DNA of 64,000 bases from Thermanaerothrix sp034436175 (lineage in GTDB: Bacteria > Chloroflexota > Anaerolineae > Anaerolineales > Anaerolineaceae), in the NCBI GenBank assembly GCA_964427505.1, contig CAYRUO010000004.1:1-64000 (forward strand). Reading direction: 5' to 3'. The notes below the pieces were generated by a model, which worked only from the letters and a program-made list of their open reading frames with translations, was not told the DNA's origin and did no database searches. Within the stretch, counting starts at the first letter, position 1. Every line of letters begins with the position of its first letter. Positions 34,949 to 43,322 of this stretch are shown here, one piece after another. The translations under genes and the position numbers were made by a program.

Positions 34949-36054
34949 GTCCCCCCACCTTGACGAAGCACCGCACTTAATTGGTGCATAAAACGCAAGT
35001 TATGGATGGTTGCCAAGCGCTGGTAAAGCCCATCTCCCAAGAGATAAAGGTGGCGCAGATAACCCGCGCTGTAATGGCGGCAACACAACGCATCACAATA
35101 AGGCGAAATGGGCTGATCCTGGCGCGTCAAGCGGTCGTTATCCATGTGCACAAATTCCCACCAAGACTCGTCCTCAGGGTCGGGTCGAGGCGGCCAGGTC
35201 GTAAAGCGATACAGTCGTCCATGGCGGGCATCACGTGTCGGCATGGCACAATCGAAAAGCCCGTAACCCAAATGGTAACCGCTGACCAGGTTTTGCGGAT
35301 GGCCAATGCCCAGCGCATGTAGTGGGAACCGCGGAGGCACACACTCGCGCACCCAGGCCAGGATATCGATCAACAAGCGTCCCTGGCGATCCAGAGGCCA
35401 TCCGCCAAAACCAAAACCGTCGAAACCGATCTCCAACAAGGCTTCGGCGCATTGACGGCGCAATTCCAACGATCCGCCCCCCTGAATCACGGCAAAAATC
35501 AAGGGGCGCGTTCCGTTTTCAAGGGGATGGTGATCCAACCAGCGCTGGTAAGCCACCTTGCTACGCCGCGCCCAGGCGACCGTCAGATCCACTGCCTCGC
35601 GCTGTGCCGCCAGGGGAGCATCCACGTGGGTACAGACGTCCAGACAAAAGAGTACGTCACTCCCAAACCGTAGTTGCCATTCCACTACCTTCTCAGGCGT
35701 CATAAGAAATTTACGCTGTCGTCCTTCGGGTTGGTAATGAATTCCCTCGGCGGTGATCTTTCCGCGCTGGGGTTGCTGCTGGATTAGCGAGTAGGCTTGA
35801 AACCCCCCCGAATCGGTGAAAATAGGGCCCGGCCAACCGCTCATCCGGTGCAATCCACCTAAGGCATTGACCACCATAGCCCCGGGCTTCTGTACCAGGT
35901 GAAAGGTATTCATCATCAAGGCAGGGGTCTCGACTGCCATCAAATCGGTAGCATCCACCCCCCGCACGACGCCCCAGGTGGCATCGGGGAGAAAGGCCGG
36001 AAAGTTCAAGCGACCATGAGCCAATTCAAGCGCACGAGGTTGGGTGTCTTGCAT
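34945..36054 (-). CDS. Divergent tRNA-guanine transglycosylase family protein
   Basis: A 369-residue TGT-family protein. Both catalytic Asp regions are kept: FTDSGGFQ and LFDCAMPTR (nucleophile). So are the substrate Asp in FCLDVC and the Gln of VIQGG. However, the loop usually written GGLAVGE reads GGWPLDR, and the zinc site C-x-C-x2-C reads C-x3-CC, with the later His (TIHN) intact. It could insert queuine, preQ1 or another base, or be a non-standard TGT. ATG 36054 is chosen over an in-frame upstream ATG at 36144. First gene of the operon with both Rmt homologues and the RsmF-like enzyme. Confidence 0.85.
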   Translation of the reverse strand: MQDTQPRALELAHGRLNFPAFLPDATWGVVRGVDATDLMAVETPALMMNTFHLVQKPGAMVVNALGGLHRMSGWPGPIFTDSGGFQAYSLIQQQPQRGKITAEGIHYQPEGRQRKFLMTPEKVVEWQLRFGSDVLFCLDVCTHVDAPLAAQREAVDLTVAWARRSKVAYQRWLDHHPLENGTRPLIFAVIQGGGSLELRRQCAEALLEIGFDGFGFGGWPLDRQGRLLIDILAWVRECVPPRFPLHALGIGHPQNLVSGYHLGYGLFDCAMPTRDARHGRLYRFTTWPPRPDPEDESWWEFVHMDNDRLTRQDQPISPYCDALCCRHYSAGYLRHLYLLGDGLYQRLATIHNLRFMHQLSAVLRQGGGT

Positions 36055-36156
36055 CGTTTGGATTATGCCCTGAGATGGCTCAGAGGGCAAGGTTGACCTC
36101 ATGCGTTCTTTCGGTTCTGATGTTAAAATGAGTAATGTCCTCACTTATCCTCTTCC

Positions 36157-36175
36157 GGGCAGGAAAAACCTGCCC
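36157..36175 (+). other. Leader hairpin upstream of hutU
   Basis: GGGCAGG (36157-36163) and CCTGCCC (36169-36175) form a perfect 7-bp stem with an AAAAA loop, about 20 bases before the hutU start and directly before its GGAGG ribosome site. It may affect mRNA stability or translation; no T-tract follows. Confidence 0.5.
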
Positions 36176-36198
36176 CCGACATTCCAGGAGGTAGGGTT

Positions 36199-37860
36199 AT
36201 GGCTCAACCGCGCGTTGTCCGCGCCCCGCGTGGCACCCAACTCACATGCAAGTCCTGGCAAACTGAAGCCGCTTACCGCATGATTCAGAACAACCTCGAC
36301 CCTGAAGTCGCCGAACGCCCGCAGGATTTAGTTGTCTACGGTGGCCGGGGACAGGCTGCTCGCAATTGGGAAGCCTTCGAAGCCATTTTAGCCTGCCTGC
36401 GCGACCTTGAAAACGATGAGACTCTATTGGTGCAATCGGGCAAGCCGGTGGCGATCTTCAAGACCCACCCTGATGCACCCCGCGTCCTGATCGCCAATTC
36501 AAACCTCGTCCCTCACTGGGCAACGCAGAAGCATTTTGACGAACTGGTCGCCAAAGGCTTGATGATGTTCGGTCAAATGACCGCCGGCTCATGGATTTAC
36601 ATTGGCACACAAGGGATACTTCAAGGCACGTATGAAACGTTAGCGGCGGTTGCCCGCAAACGGGGCTGGCCCTCACTGAAAGGCAAATTCGTCCTCACCG
36701 CCGGTTTGGGGGGTATGGGCGGTGCTCAGCCTCTGGCCATCACGATGAACGAGGGAGTAGGCTTAATTGTTGAGGTAGATCCCGCTCGTGCGCGTCGCCG
36801 CCTAGAAATCGGTTACGTGGACGAAGTCGTCAACGACCTCGAAGAGGCTATGACGCGCGTGGAAGAATGCCTGGAGAAAGGCATTCCTCGTTCGATCGGG
36901 TTGATTGCAAACGCCGCCGACATTTACCCTGAATTGGCCATGCGAGGCGTAACACCGGATGTGGTCACCGATCAGACCCCTGCCCATGACGTCCTGATGT
37001 ACATCCCCAGTGGGCTGAGCGTAGAAGAAGCCGCCGAGTTGCGCGTCAAAGACCCGGCTGAGTATGAGCGCCGCGCGATGTCTTCCATGGCGCGACATGT
37101 TGAAGCCATGCTAGAATTCCAACGGCGCGGCGCTGAGGTGTTTGACTACGGCAACAACCTGCGCCAACGTGCCTACGATGCCGGAGTCAAAGAGGCGTTC
37201 AACTTCCCCGGTTTCGTGCCGGCCTACATTCGTCCCCTGTTCTGCGAGGGCAAGGGCCCCTTCCGCTGGGTAGCTCTCTCCGGTGATCCGGAAGACATTT
37301 ACCGCACCGATGAAGCGATCATGGAACTCTTCCCGGAGGACGAGCATTTACACCGCTGGCTGCGCATGGCACGGGAGAAGGTACCCTTCCAGGGATTACC
37401 GGCGCGCATCTGTTGGCTGGGCTACGGCGAACGGGCTAAAGCCGGCCTCAAGTTCAATGAAATGGTCGCCCAAGGTGTCCTCAAAGCCCCAATTGTGATC
37501 GGACGTGATCACCTGGACGCCGGTTCGGTGGCCTCACCCAACCGCGAGACCGAAGGCATGCGCGACGGCAGTGATGCCATCTCCGATTGGCCCATCCTCA
37601 ATGCCCTGGTCAATACCGCCGCCGGCGCCACCTGGGTTTCGTTCCATCACGGCGGGGGCGTCGGGATCGGTTTTAGCCAGCATGCCGGGATGGTGGTGGT
37701 CGCCGATGGCACACCAGAAGCAGCGCGGCGGTTGGAGCGCGTCCTGACCACCGACCCGGGAATGGGCATCGTGCGCCACGCCGATGCCGGCTATCCCGAA
37801 GCCATCGCTGCCGCCCGCCGTCATGGCCTACGCATTCCCATGCTTAGGGAGAACTCTTAG
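36199..37860 (+). CDS. hutU: Urocanate hydratase
   Basis: A 553-residue enzyme that hydrates urocanate to imidazolonepropionate in histidine degradation, using tightly bound NAD+. Family segments are GGRGQAARNW near the N-terminus, MTAGSWIYIGTQGILQGTYET, GGMGGAQPLA and PARICWLGYGER with the conserved Cys. Full length. RBS AGGAGG upstream. No other hut gene (hutH, hutI, hutF/G) lies in the window. It is followed three bases later by an unrelated membrane-protein pair. Confidence 0.97.
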   Translation: MAQPRVVRAPRGTQLTCKSWQTEAAYRMIQNNLDPEVAERPQDLVVYGGRGQAARNWEAFEAILACLRDLENDETLLVQSGKPVAIFKTHPDAPRVLIANSNLVPHWATQKHFDELVAKGLMMFGQMTAGSWIYIGTQGILQGTYETLAAVARKRGWPSLKGKFVLTAGLGGMGGAQPLAITMNEGVGLIVEVDPARARRRLEIGYVDEVVNDLEEAMTRVEECLEKGIPRSIGLIANAADIYPELAMRGVTPDVVTDQTPAHDVLMYIPSGLSVEEAAELRVKDPAEYERRAMSSMARHVEAMLEFQRRGAEVFDYGNNLRQRAYDAGVKEAFNFPGFVPAYIRPLFCEGKGPFRWVALSGDPEDIYRTDEAIMELFPEDEHLHRWLRMAREKVPFQGLPARICWLGYGERAKAGLKFNEMVAQGVLKAPIVIGRDHLDAGSVASPNRETEGMRDGSDAISDWPILNALVNTAAGATWVSFHHGGGVGIGFSQHAGMVVVADGTPEAARRLERVLTTDPGMGIVRHADAGYPEAIAAARRHGLRIPMLRENS

Positions 37861-37862
37861 CC

Positions 37863-38222
37863 GTGCGAATCTGGCGCCTGCTGGGTTTTCTGTTCACCCT
37901 GGCACTAGGGCTAGGTTTGGGGTTATATCTGGGATGGGGCGCCCTGGCCGCCCAACCCAAAGACACCACGCCGGATACCCTACGCGCGGATTACCAGGCC
38001 GATTATGTGCTCATGGTTGCCGAAGTCTATCAACACGAGGGCAACCTTGACGCCGCCATCCAACGCTTAACCTTGTTGGGTGAATCGCCCCTGCGCCGCG
38101 TGCAAGAGGCCATCCTCACAGCCCAGCAGTTGGGCTATGCGCGGCAAGATATCGAAACCCTGGCACGGCTTTTCCAGGCCCTCCAAACCCATCCGTCACC
38201 CACCGCCACCGAGTTGCCATGA
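37863..38222 (+). CDS. Membrane-anchored hypothetical protein, paralogue of the next gene
   Basis: A 119-residue protein with an N-terminal hydrophobic helix (about 6-30) and a helical soluble part likely outside the membrane. It contains YVLMVAEVYQHEGNLDAAIQRLTLLG, a TPR-like helical pair. GTG start; two bases after hutU. The following gene contains the matching segment YRLLIAQAYQANGNLERARQ, so the two are paralogues. Not recognised beyond that. Confidence 0.7.
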   Translation: MRIWRLLGFLFTLALGLGLGLYLGWGALAAQPKDTTPDTLRADYQADYVLMVAEVYQHEGNLDAAIQRLTLLGESPLRRVQEAILTAQQLGYARQDIETLARLFQALQTHPSPTATELP

Positions 38223-39115
38223 CCTATAACGACCTTGACGATGACGATCTCCATGAGAAACCGCCCTCACAACCGCCGTTGTATTTGCTCACCGGTTTTA
38301 CCCTGGGGCTGTTGTTAGGGATATTCATCGCGCGCGTAATCAGCCCATTACGTTACGTGGATACCGCGCCAGTGACGCTGGCCGAATCCTATAAAACGGC
38401 CTACCGTCTGCTGATTGCCCAGGCCTACCAGGCCAACGGCAACCTGGAACGGGCGCGCCAACGGCTTCAACTGCTCGATGGGGATCAGGCTGAAGACATT
38501 CTATCGCGCCAGGCCCAACAATGGTTGGCGGCGGGGAATAATTTGGAGGCGGCACGGGCGCTGGCCCAACTGGTAGCCGATTTGGAGCAACCCAACCTAC
38601 CCACCCCACCGATATCCGCCCCCCCAACTGAGGTGGGTACCATCTCAACCCCACGCCTTTCAACGCTTGACCTTAATCAGGCCATCGCCACACCCACACC
38701 ATCCCCCTCACCCACATTAACCCCTACCCCATGGCCGACGTTTACGCCCCGACCTTCACCCATCCCTAATACAGTCTTCCAATCTCCCTTCAAATTGATC
38801 GAACAACGCCCGTTGTGCGAACCCGGCGTGCCTGAAGGGTTATTGCAGGTTTTTGTGAGCGATCGCAACGGCCAGCCGTTGGCCGGTGTGCCCATTGCCT
38901 TGCTTTGGAGCGGCGGTCAAAATGTATTTTATACTGGCTTCTACCCGGCTATTAGCCCAGGCTACGCAGATGCCTTTTTAGAACCCGATACCGTGTACGA
39001 TGTCCGCGCCGGAGACATCGGCGAAACGGTGCGCGGTCTCCAAGCCCCCCAATGCAAAACACCCGATGGACAAGCCTTTGTCGGCGGCTGGCGGTTAGAG
39101 TTCAGTCAACCGTGA
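38219..39115 (+). CDS. Membrane-anchored hypothetical protein with Pro/Thr linker and C-terminal domain
   Basis: A 298-residue protein. An acidic cytoplasmic N-terminus precedes a membrane helix (about 21-45). A TPR-like helical region (about 55-125) is similar to the preceding gene, followed by a Pro/Thr-rich linker (about 130-190). The C-terminal domain (about 200-298) includes LLQVFVSDRNGQPLAGVPIALLW, which resembles a carboxypeptidase-regulatory or Ig-like surface domain. It overlaps the upstream paralogue by four bases. Function unknown; likely an extracytoplasmic complex partner of the smaller protein. Confidence 0.75.
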   Translation: MTYNDLDDDDLHEKPPSQPPLYLLTGFTLGLLLGIFIARVISPLRYVDTAPVTLAESYKTAYRLLIAQAYQANGNLERARQRLQLLDGDQAEDILSRQAQQWLAAGNNLEAARALAQLVADLEQPNLPTPPISAPPTEVGTISTPRLSTLDLNQAIATPTPSPSPTLTPTPWPTFTPRPSPIPNTVFQSPFKLIEQRPLCEPGVPEGLLQVFVSDRNGQPLAGVPIALLWSGGQNVFYTGFYPAISPGYADAFLEPDTVYDVRAGDIGETVRGLQAPQCKTPDGQAFVGGWRLEFSQP

Positions 39116-39180
39116 TGCGATCCTTCAAAGAGGACTATAATTAGTGCGCTACTTAAGATTTAATGAGCAGGGAGCCAGGC

Positions 39181-39702
39181 ATGCGGCGTGAGGTATTGAC
39201 CTGGAATGATGTTGAACAATTGATAGATCACCTCATCCCTCAATTTGAAGTTGAATTCGATGCCATGGTGATGATCACCCACGGCGGGATTATTCCGGGT
39301 GGTCTGCTGGCCGAAGCATTGAAAATGAGCATCATCCTCACCGCCTCGGTGGATTTTCCCGCCGAACTCGAATATGAAAATCTCAAGGAAAAGGATAAAG
39401 ACAAATCGCGCCTATTGGCCTGGCCTAAATTCTTGCAGTTTCCGGAAGACCATCTTTTACGCAATCGCCGCATCCTAATCGTGGATGACGTATGGGGGTC
39501 AGGGCGCACCATTACTGCGGTCAAGAATCGCGTCACCGGTGCCGGGGGCATCCCTTATACCTGCGTCTTACACTTTAACCCCTATCGCAGTCTGTTCGGC
39601 ACAGCCCGCCCGGATTACTATGCGGCGATCACCGATGCCTACATCGTCTATCCCTGGGAAATCACCCGCGGCACGCAGGGGTTGATCCTGGGTGGTTTGT
39701 AG
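39181..39702 (+). CDS. Phosphoribosyltransferase family protein
   Basis: A 173-residue type I phosphoribosyltransferase fold protein. The PRPP-binding motif is ILIVDDVWGSGRTIT (about residues 97-111), and an N-terminal VMITHGGIIPGGLLAEAL loop is present. It resembles xanthine/hypoxanthine-guanine-type or orphan PRTases. The base specificity is unclear. ATG 39181, which follows GGGAG, is chosen over ATG 39163. Confidence 0.85.
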   Translation: MRREVLTWNDVEQLIDHLIPQFEVEFDAMVMITHGGIIPGGLLAEALKMSIILTASVDFPAELEYENLKEKDKDKSRLLAWPKFLQFPEDHLLRNRRILIVDDVWGSGRTITAVKNRVTGAGGIPYTCVLHFNPYRSLFGTARPDYYAAITDAYIVYPWEITRGTQGLILGGL

Positions 39703-39715
39703 TTGCCTTAACCGC

Positions 39716-40759
39716 TTACCCCAAAAGGGTTTGAAGCGCTTCCAGATAGTGGGCAGTCATCATCTCCAACCCAAAAGCAGCCTCCGCCCGTTGGCGCGCC
39801 CCTCTTGAGAATGTCTCCCAATGGGCTAATATCTCTCGACTGGCTGTAACCAGCGGCTCAACCTGAGGGGGTTGCAAGCGCCAAGGGTCAGCGCCGTATG
39901 GTACAACGCGTCCTGCCGAGGGAATAACGATCTCGGCCAGCGCCCCGGTGTCGAACCCTACTACCGGCAACCCACACGCCAGCGCCTCGATCACCGCATT
40001 CGGGCAGGCCGGATGCAACTCGGCAGAAAAGAGCAGATGGGCTGAACGATCGAGATAGGCAATCCGTTGAGACGAGACAACCCCCGTCCATGTAAGGCTT
40101 AAGTCCTGTGCCAGAGAGACCACCTGGCCCCGTTCCGCCTCGGGTACATCACCTGCAACCCATAATTCTACCGAACGCGTTTCCTGCTCTTGCAAGGCGC
40201 GCGCAAAGCGAATCGCATTTTCCAATCCCAGAGCACTCCCTCCACGCAAGTGCCCTTCTACCACCAACACCCGCCACCGGTCGGCAGGACGTTCATGCAT
40301 GCCATAAGGCGCAAATTGGTTCAAGTCCACGCCGTTATAGATGACGCACTGCCAGCGTTCCCCACCGCCATAGATCCGCTGCCACCAGGCGCGCGCAAAC
40401 CGACTCTGATAGATCACGCCATCGGCCAGAAAGCGACGGATAAACGCCAGATTGAGGTTGGCATATTCGGCACGCAAGGCATAACGCACCCCCATGAATC
40501 GCCGCCGGTGTAACCAGTTCATCCCATCCAAGCGCTGCAAGATGCGGACGCCGCGGCGCCGTGCCCGCCATAACACACCCAAGTGACGCGTACCGCCAAT
40601 CAACAGGATGACCTGGCACTCAGGATCCTCGGGGTTGTGGTGAACCTCGACCCCCCGCGCCTGCAAACCGGCCATCAAGCGGCGCTGAAACGAGGTGGGA
40701 CCGCCCAGGCTCTCCAATTTCGGCCAGAGGCATATGTTCTTAATGGTCTTCGTTACCAT
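39716..40759 (-). CDS. Glycosyltransferase, GT4-like
   Basis: A 347-residue GT-B fold glycosyltransferase. It shows a C-terminal HPACPNAVIEALACGLPVVGFDTGALAEIV motif (EX7E-like nucleotide-sugar site) and an N-terminal glycine-rich SLGGPTSFQRRL loop. It is translationally coupled to wecB (20-base overlap) and ends a WecC-WecB-GT operon, so it probably uses a sugar nucleotide in surface-polysaccharide assembly. Acceptor unknown. Confidence 0.88.
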   Translation of the reverse strand: MVTKTIKNICLWPKLESLGGPTSFQRRLMAGLQARGVEVHHNPEDPECQVILLIGGTRHLGVLWRARRRGVRILQRLDGMNWLHRRRFMGVRYALRAEYANLNLAFIRRFLADGVIYQSRFARAWWQRIYGGGERWQCVIYNGVDLNQFAPYGMHERPADRWRVLVVEGHLRGGSALGLENAIRFARALQEQETRSVELWVAGDVPEAERGQVVSLAQDLSLTWTGVVSSQRIAYLDRSAHLLFSAELHPACPNAVIEALACGLPVVGFDTGALAEIVIPSAGRVVPYGADPWRLQPPQVEPLVTASREILAHWETFSRGARQRAEAAFGLEMMTAHYLEALQTLLG

Positions 40760-41909
40760 CGGTCATGTTCAACCCGGGTTCCCGATAAGCCAATAAGGCA
40801 TTCACAATTCGCTCCGCAGCGTGCCCATCCCCGAACGGGTTAGCGGCGCGTGCCATGGCTGAGTAAGCCTGCTCATCCTCCAAAAGGTGCGCCGTTTCGC
40901 GCACGATAACCTCGGCATCCGTGCCCACCAGTTTCAAGATCCCCGCTTCCACGCCTTCGGGGCGTTCGGTGACAGCGCGCAACACTAGCGTCGGGATGCC
41001 CAAACTGCTGGCCTCTTCTTGGATCCCCCCCGAATCGGTGAGCACCAGCGTCGCCTGACGCATGAGATGCACCATGGGCAAGTAATCCAGCGGCGGGATT
41101 AATGTGATATTGGGCACCCCCACCAAACGCTCATACACCGGACCCTGCACATTGGGGTTGAGATGAACCGGATAAATGAGGTGAACCGAATCGGCGTAAG
41201 ATTCGGCAATCCAGCGCAGTGCCTGACAGATATTTTCAAGCGGGCGGCCAAAATTCTCACGCCGATGGGCTGTCACCAGGATAAGCCGTTTTCCCCCTGC
41301 GCCGATTCCAAAGCGATCTAACAGTGTGCGAACTTCGGTCGGCATGGGTTGACGCACAATCTGATTGAGCGCATCAATGACCGGATTGCCGGTCACCACA
41401 ATGCGCCAATCCGGCACCCCCTCGGCTAAAAGGTTGCGCCGGCTGTGCTCCGTGGGTGCAAAATGGAGATCCGCCACTACACCGGCGATGCGGCGATTAA
41501 TTTCTTCAGGGAAGGGTTGCCATTTATCGCCGGTGCGCAAACCGGCTTCGACATGCCCTACACGAATACGGCGGTAATAACACAACAGCGCCGTGGTCAT
41601 CACCGTCGTGGTATCGCCTTGGATCAATACCCAATCCGGGCGCAGCGCTTCCAATACCGGATCCAGATGGGTCAGGATATCCGCCGTCAATTGGGCCAGG
41701 CTCTGGTTGGGGCGCATCAGGTTTAAGTCAATATCCGGTTGTATGTTGAACACCGCCAGCACTTGATCAAGCATTTGGCGGTGCTGGGCCGTAACGACAA
41801 CCCGTGATTCAATATCCGCTTGCGCCGCCAGGGCTTGAACTACCGGCGCCATCTTGACCGCCTCAGGCCGGGTGCCGAAAATAGAGACGACGCGCAACCG
41901 CCTAGACAT
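40740..41909 (-). CDS. wecB: UDP-N-acetylglucosamine 2-epimerase (non-hydrolysing)
   Basis: A 389-residue enzyme converting UDP-GlcNAc to UDP-ManNAc. Family segments visible are FGTRPEAVKMAPVV, VIQGDTTTVMTTAL, HVEAGLRTGDKWQPFPEEINRRI, LVTAHRRENFG and TDSGGIQEEASSLGIPTLVLRAVTERPE. It is followed by the ManNAcA-forming dehydrogenase family, consistent with ManNAcA supply for glycan synthesis. Start ATG 41909 overlaps the wecC stop by eight bases. Confidence 0.96.
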   Translation of the reverse strand: MSRRLRVVSIFGTRPEAVKMAPVVQALAAQADIESRVVVTAQHRQMLDQVLAVFNIQPDIDLNLMRPNQSLAQLTADILTHLDPVLEALRPDWVLIQGDTTTVMTTALLCYYRRIRVGHVEAGLRTGDKWQPFPEEINRRIAGVVADLHFAPTEHSRRNLLAEGVPDWRIVVTGNPVIDALNQIVRQPMPTEVRTLLDRFGIGAGGKRLILVTAHRRENFGRPLENICQALRWIAESYADSVHLIYPVHLNPNVQGPVYERLVGVPNITLIPPLDYLPMVHLMRQATLVLTDSGGIQEEASSLGIPTLVLRAVTERPEGVEAGILKLVGTDAEVIVRETAHLLEDEQAYSAMARAANPFGDGHAAERIVNALLAYREPGLNMTDGNEDH

Positions 41910-43185
41910 CTTCGCGCCCAACTCCCAAACGCCAAACCTGAAAACCGGCTTTTTGCCACCGAGTCTGATCCCAGCCGTTCACGGCGTCAAATACCAAGCG
42001 CGCCGAGGTCTGCGCCCGCACCTCGTCCGGGTTCAGTTCGCGCAGGCTAGTATGCCCTACCAACAAGAGCAGGATCTCGGCTTCTTTGAGGGCATCATCC
42101 AGTGAAGTCACGGTGGGCACACCGGGGATCTGGGCTTCGGGTTTGAAAGGCTCAAATGCCTGTACTCGAGCGCCGGCCTCCACCAGGCGCAGTGCAACTT
42201 CGATGGCAGGGCTCTCACGCAAATCATCCACATCCGGCTTGTAGGCCAGCCCCAATGCCGCCACCCGGCGCCCATCGAGACGCCCCAGGGTACGTTCCAT
42301 CCACTCAACAACAAAATCGGGTTGTGAGTCGTTGACATCCCGCGCGGCGCGAATCAAGCGCGTCAGGTCGGGGGCAACCTCAACCAAAAACCAGGGATCA
42401 ACACTGATGCAATGCCCACCCACCCCCGGCCCTGGGCGTAGGATGTTAACCCGCGGATGGCGATTCGCCAGCGCTATGGCTTCCCACACGTCAATCCCCA
42501 GCCGATCCGCCAGACGGGCAAATTCGTTTGCCAAGGCAATATTAACATCGCGGAAGGTGTTTTCCATTAACTTGACCATTTCCGCAGTTGTGCAATCGGT
42601 TAATATGATGTCGCCGCGCACAAAGGTTGCATAAAGATCGCGTGCCGCCTCTGCCGAAGCCCGATCTATTCCTCCGACAACCCGCGCGTTCTCAATGAGT
42701 TCGCGCAAGATTTGCCCCGGCAACACCCGCTCAGGCGAATAGACGAGATAAAAATCTTGCCCGGCTTTTAGCCCGGAACGTTCCAAAATAGGCGCTACGA
42801 CCTGGCGGGTGGTCAGGGGCGGTGAGGTAGACTCCAAGACCACCAAGTTGCCACGTTGTAAATAGGGCACAATCGCCTCGCTCGCGGCACGCACAAAACG
42901 CAAATCGGCGCGTTTATCCTCTAAAAACGGCGTTTGAACGGCGATAATGAAAGCATCCGCAGGTTCTGGGGTATCCCGCACCACCAAATTGCCCGAGTGC
43001 AAAGCCGCCTGCACCAGCGTGCGCAATCCCGGTTCATAGAGATGCAGTTTGCCGTTTTGCAACCCCTGCACAATCTGAGGGTTGACATCTACCCCAACGA
43101 CTTGAAGCCCATGGGTCGCCAGGGTGCTGGCCGTGGGCAGGCCAATGTATCCCAAACCCAACACACATACTTTTTTGAACTTCAC
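41902..43185 (-). CDS. wecC: UDP-N-acetyl-D-mannosaminuronate dehydrogenase-type protein
   Basis: A 427-residue UDP-sugar dehydrogenase. The NAD motif VLGLGYIGLPTAS opens the protein. Later segments are LVVLESTSPPLTTRQVV, KLMENTFRDVNIALANEFA (catalytic Lys region), GPGVGGHCISVDPWFL (catalytic Cys) and ALGLAYKPDVDDLRESPA. It oxidises UDP-ManNAc (or a similar sugar) to the uronic acid with NAD+. GTG 43185 is chosen with GAGGAAA upstream. Operon order is wecC-wecB-GT. Confidence 0.93.
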   Translation of the reverse strand: MKFKKVCVLGLGYIGLPTASTLATHGLQVVGVDVNPQIVQGLQNGKLHLYEPGLRTLVQAALHSGNLVVRDTPEPADAFIIAVQTPFLEDKRADLRFVRAASEAIVPYLQRGNLVVLESTSPPLTTRQVVAPILERSGLKAGQDFYLVYSPERVLPGQILRELIENARVVGGIDRASAEAARDLYATFVRGDIILTDCTTAEMVKLMENTFRDVNIALANEFARLADRLGIDVWEAIALANRHPRVNILRPGPGVGGHCISVDPWFLVEVAPDLTRLIRAARDVNDSQPDFVVEWMERTLGRLDGRRVAALGLAYKPDVDDLRESPAIEVALRLVEAGARVQAFEPFKPEAQIPGVPTVTSLDDALKEAEILLLLVGHTSLRELNPDEVRAQTSARLVFDAVNGWDQTRWQKAGFQVWRLGVGREDV

Positions 43186-43322
43186 GCCATTTTCCTCATC
43201 GCAAAAATTGCCGAGCCAGCCCTGAATTATCCCATAACCCCCAGGGGTTGCCAAGATGGCGGGAGAAGTTTTAGCCGTGATGACGCTTGCCCAGCCCTTT
43301 CAGCCGTGATAGACTTAAAAAT

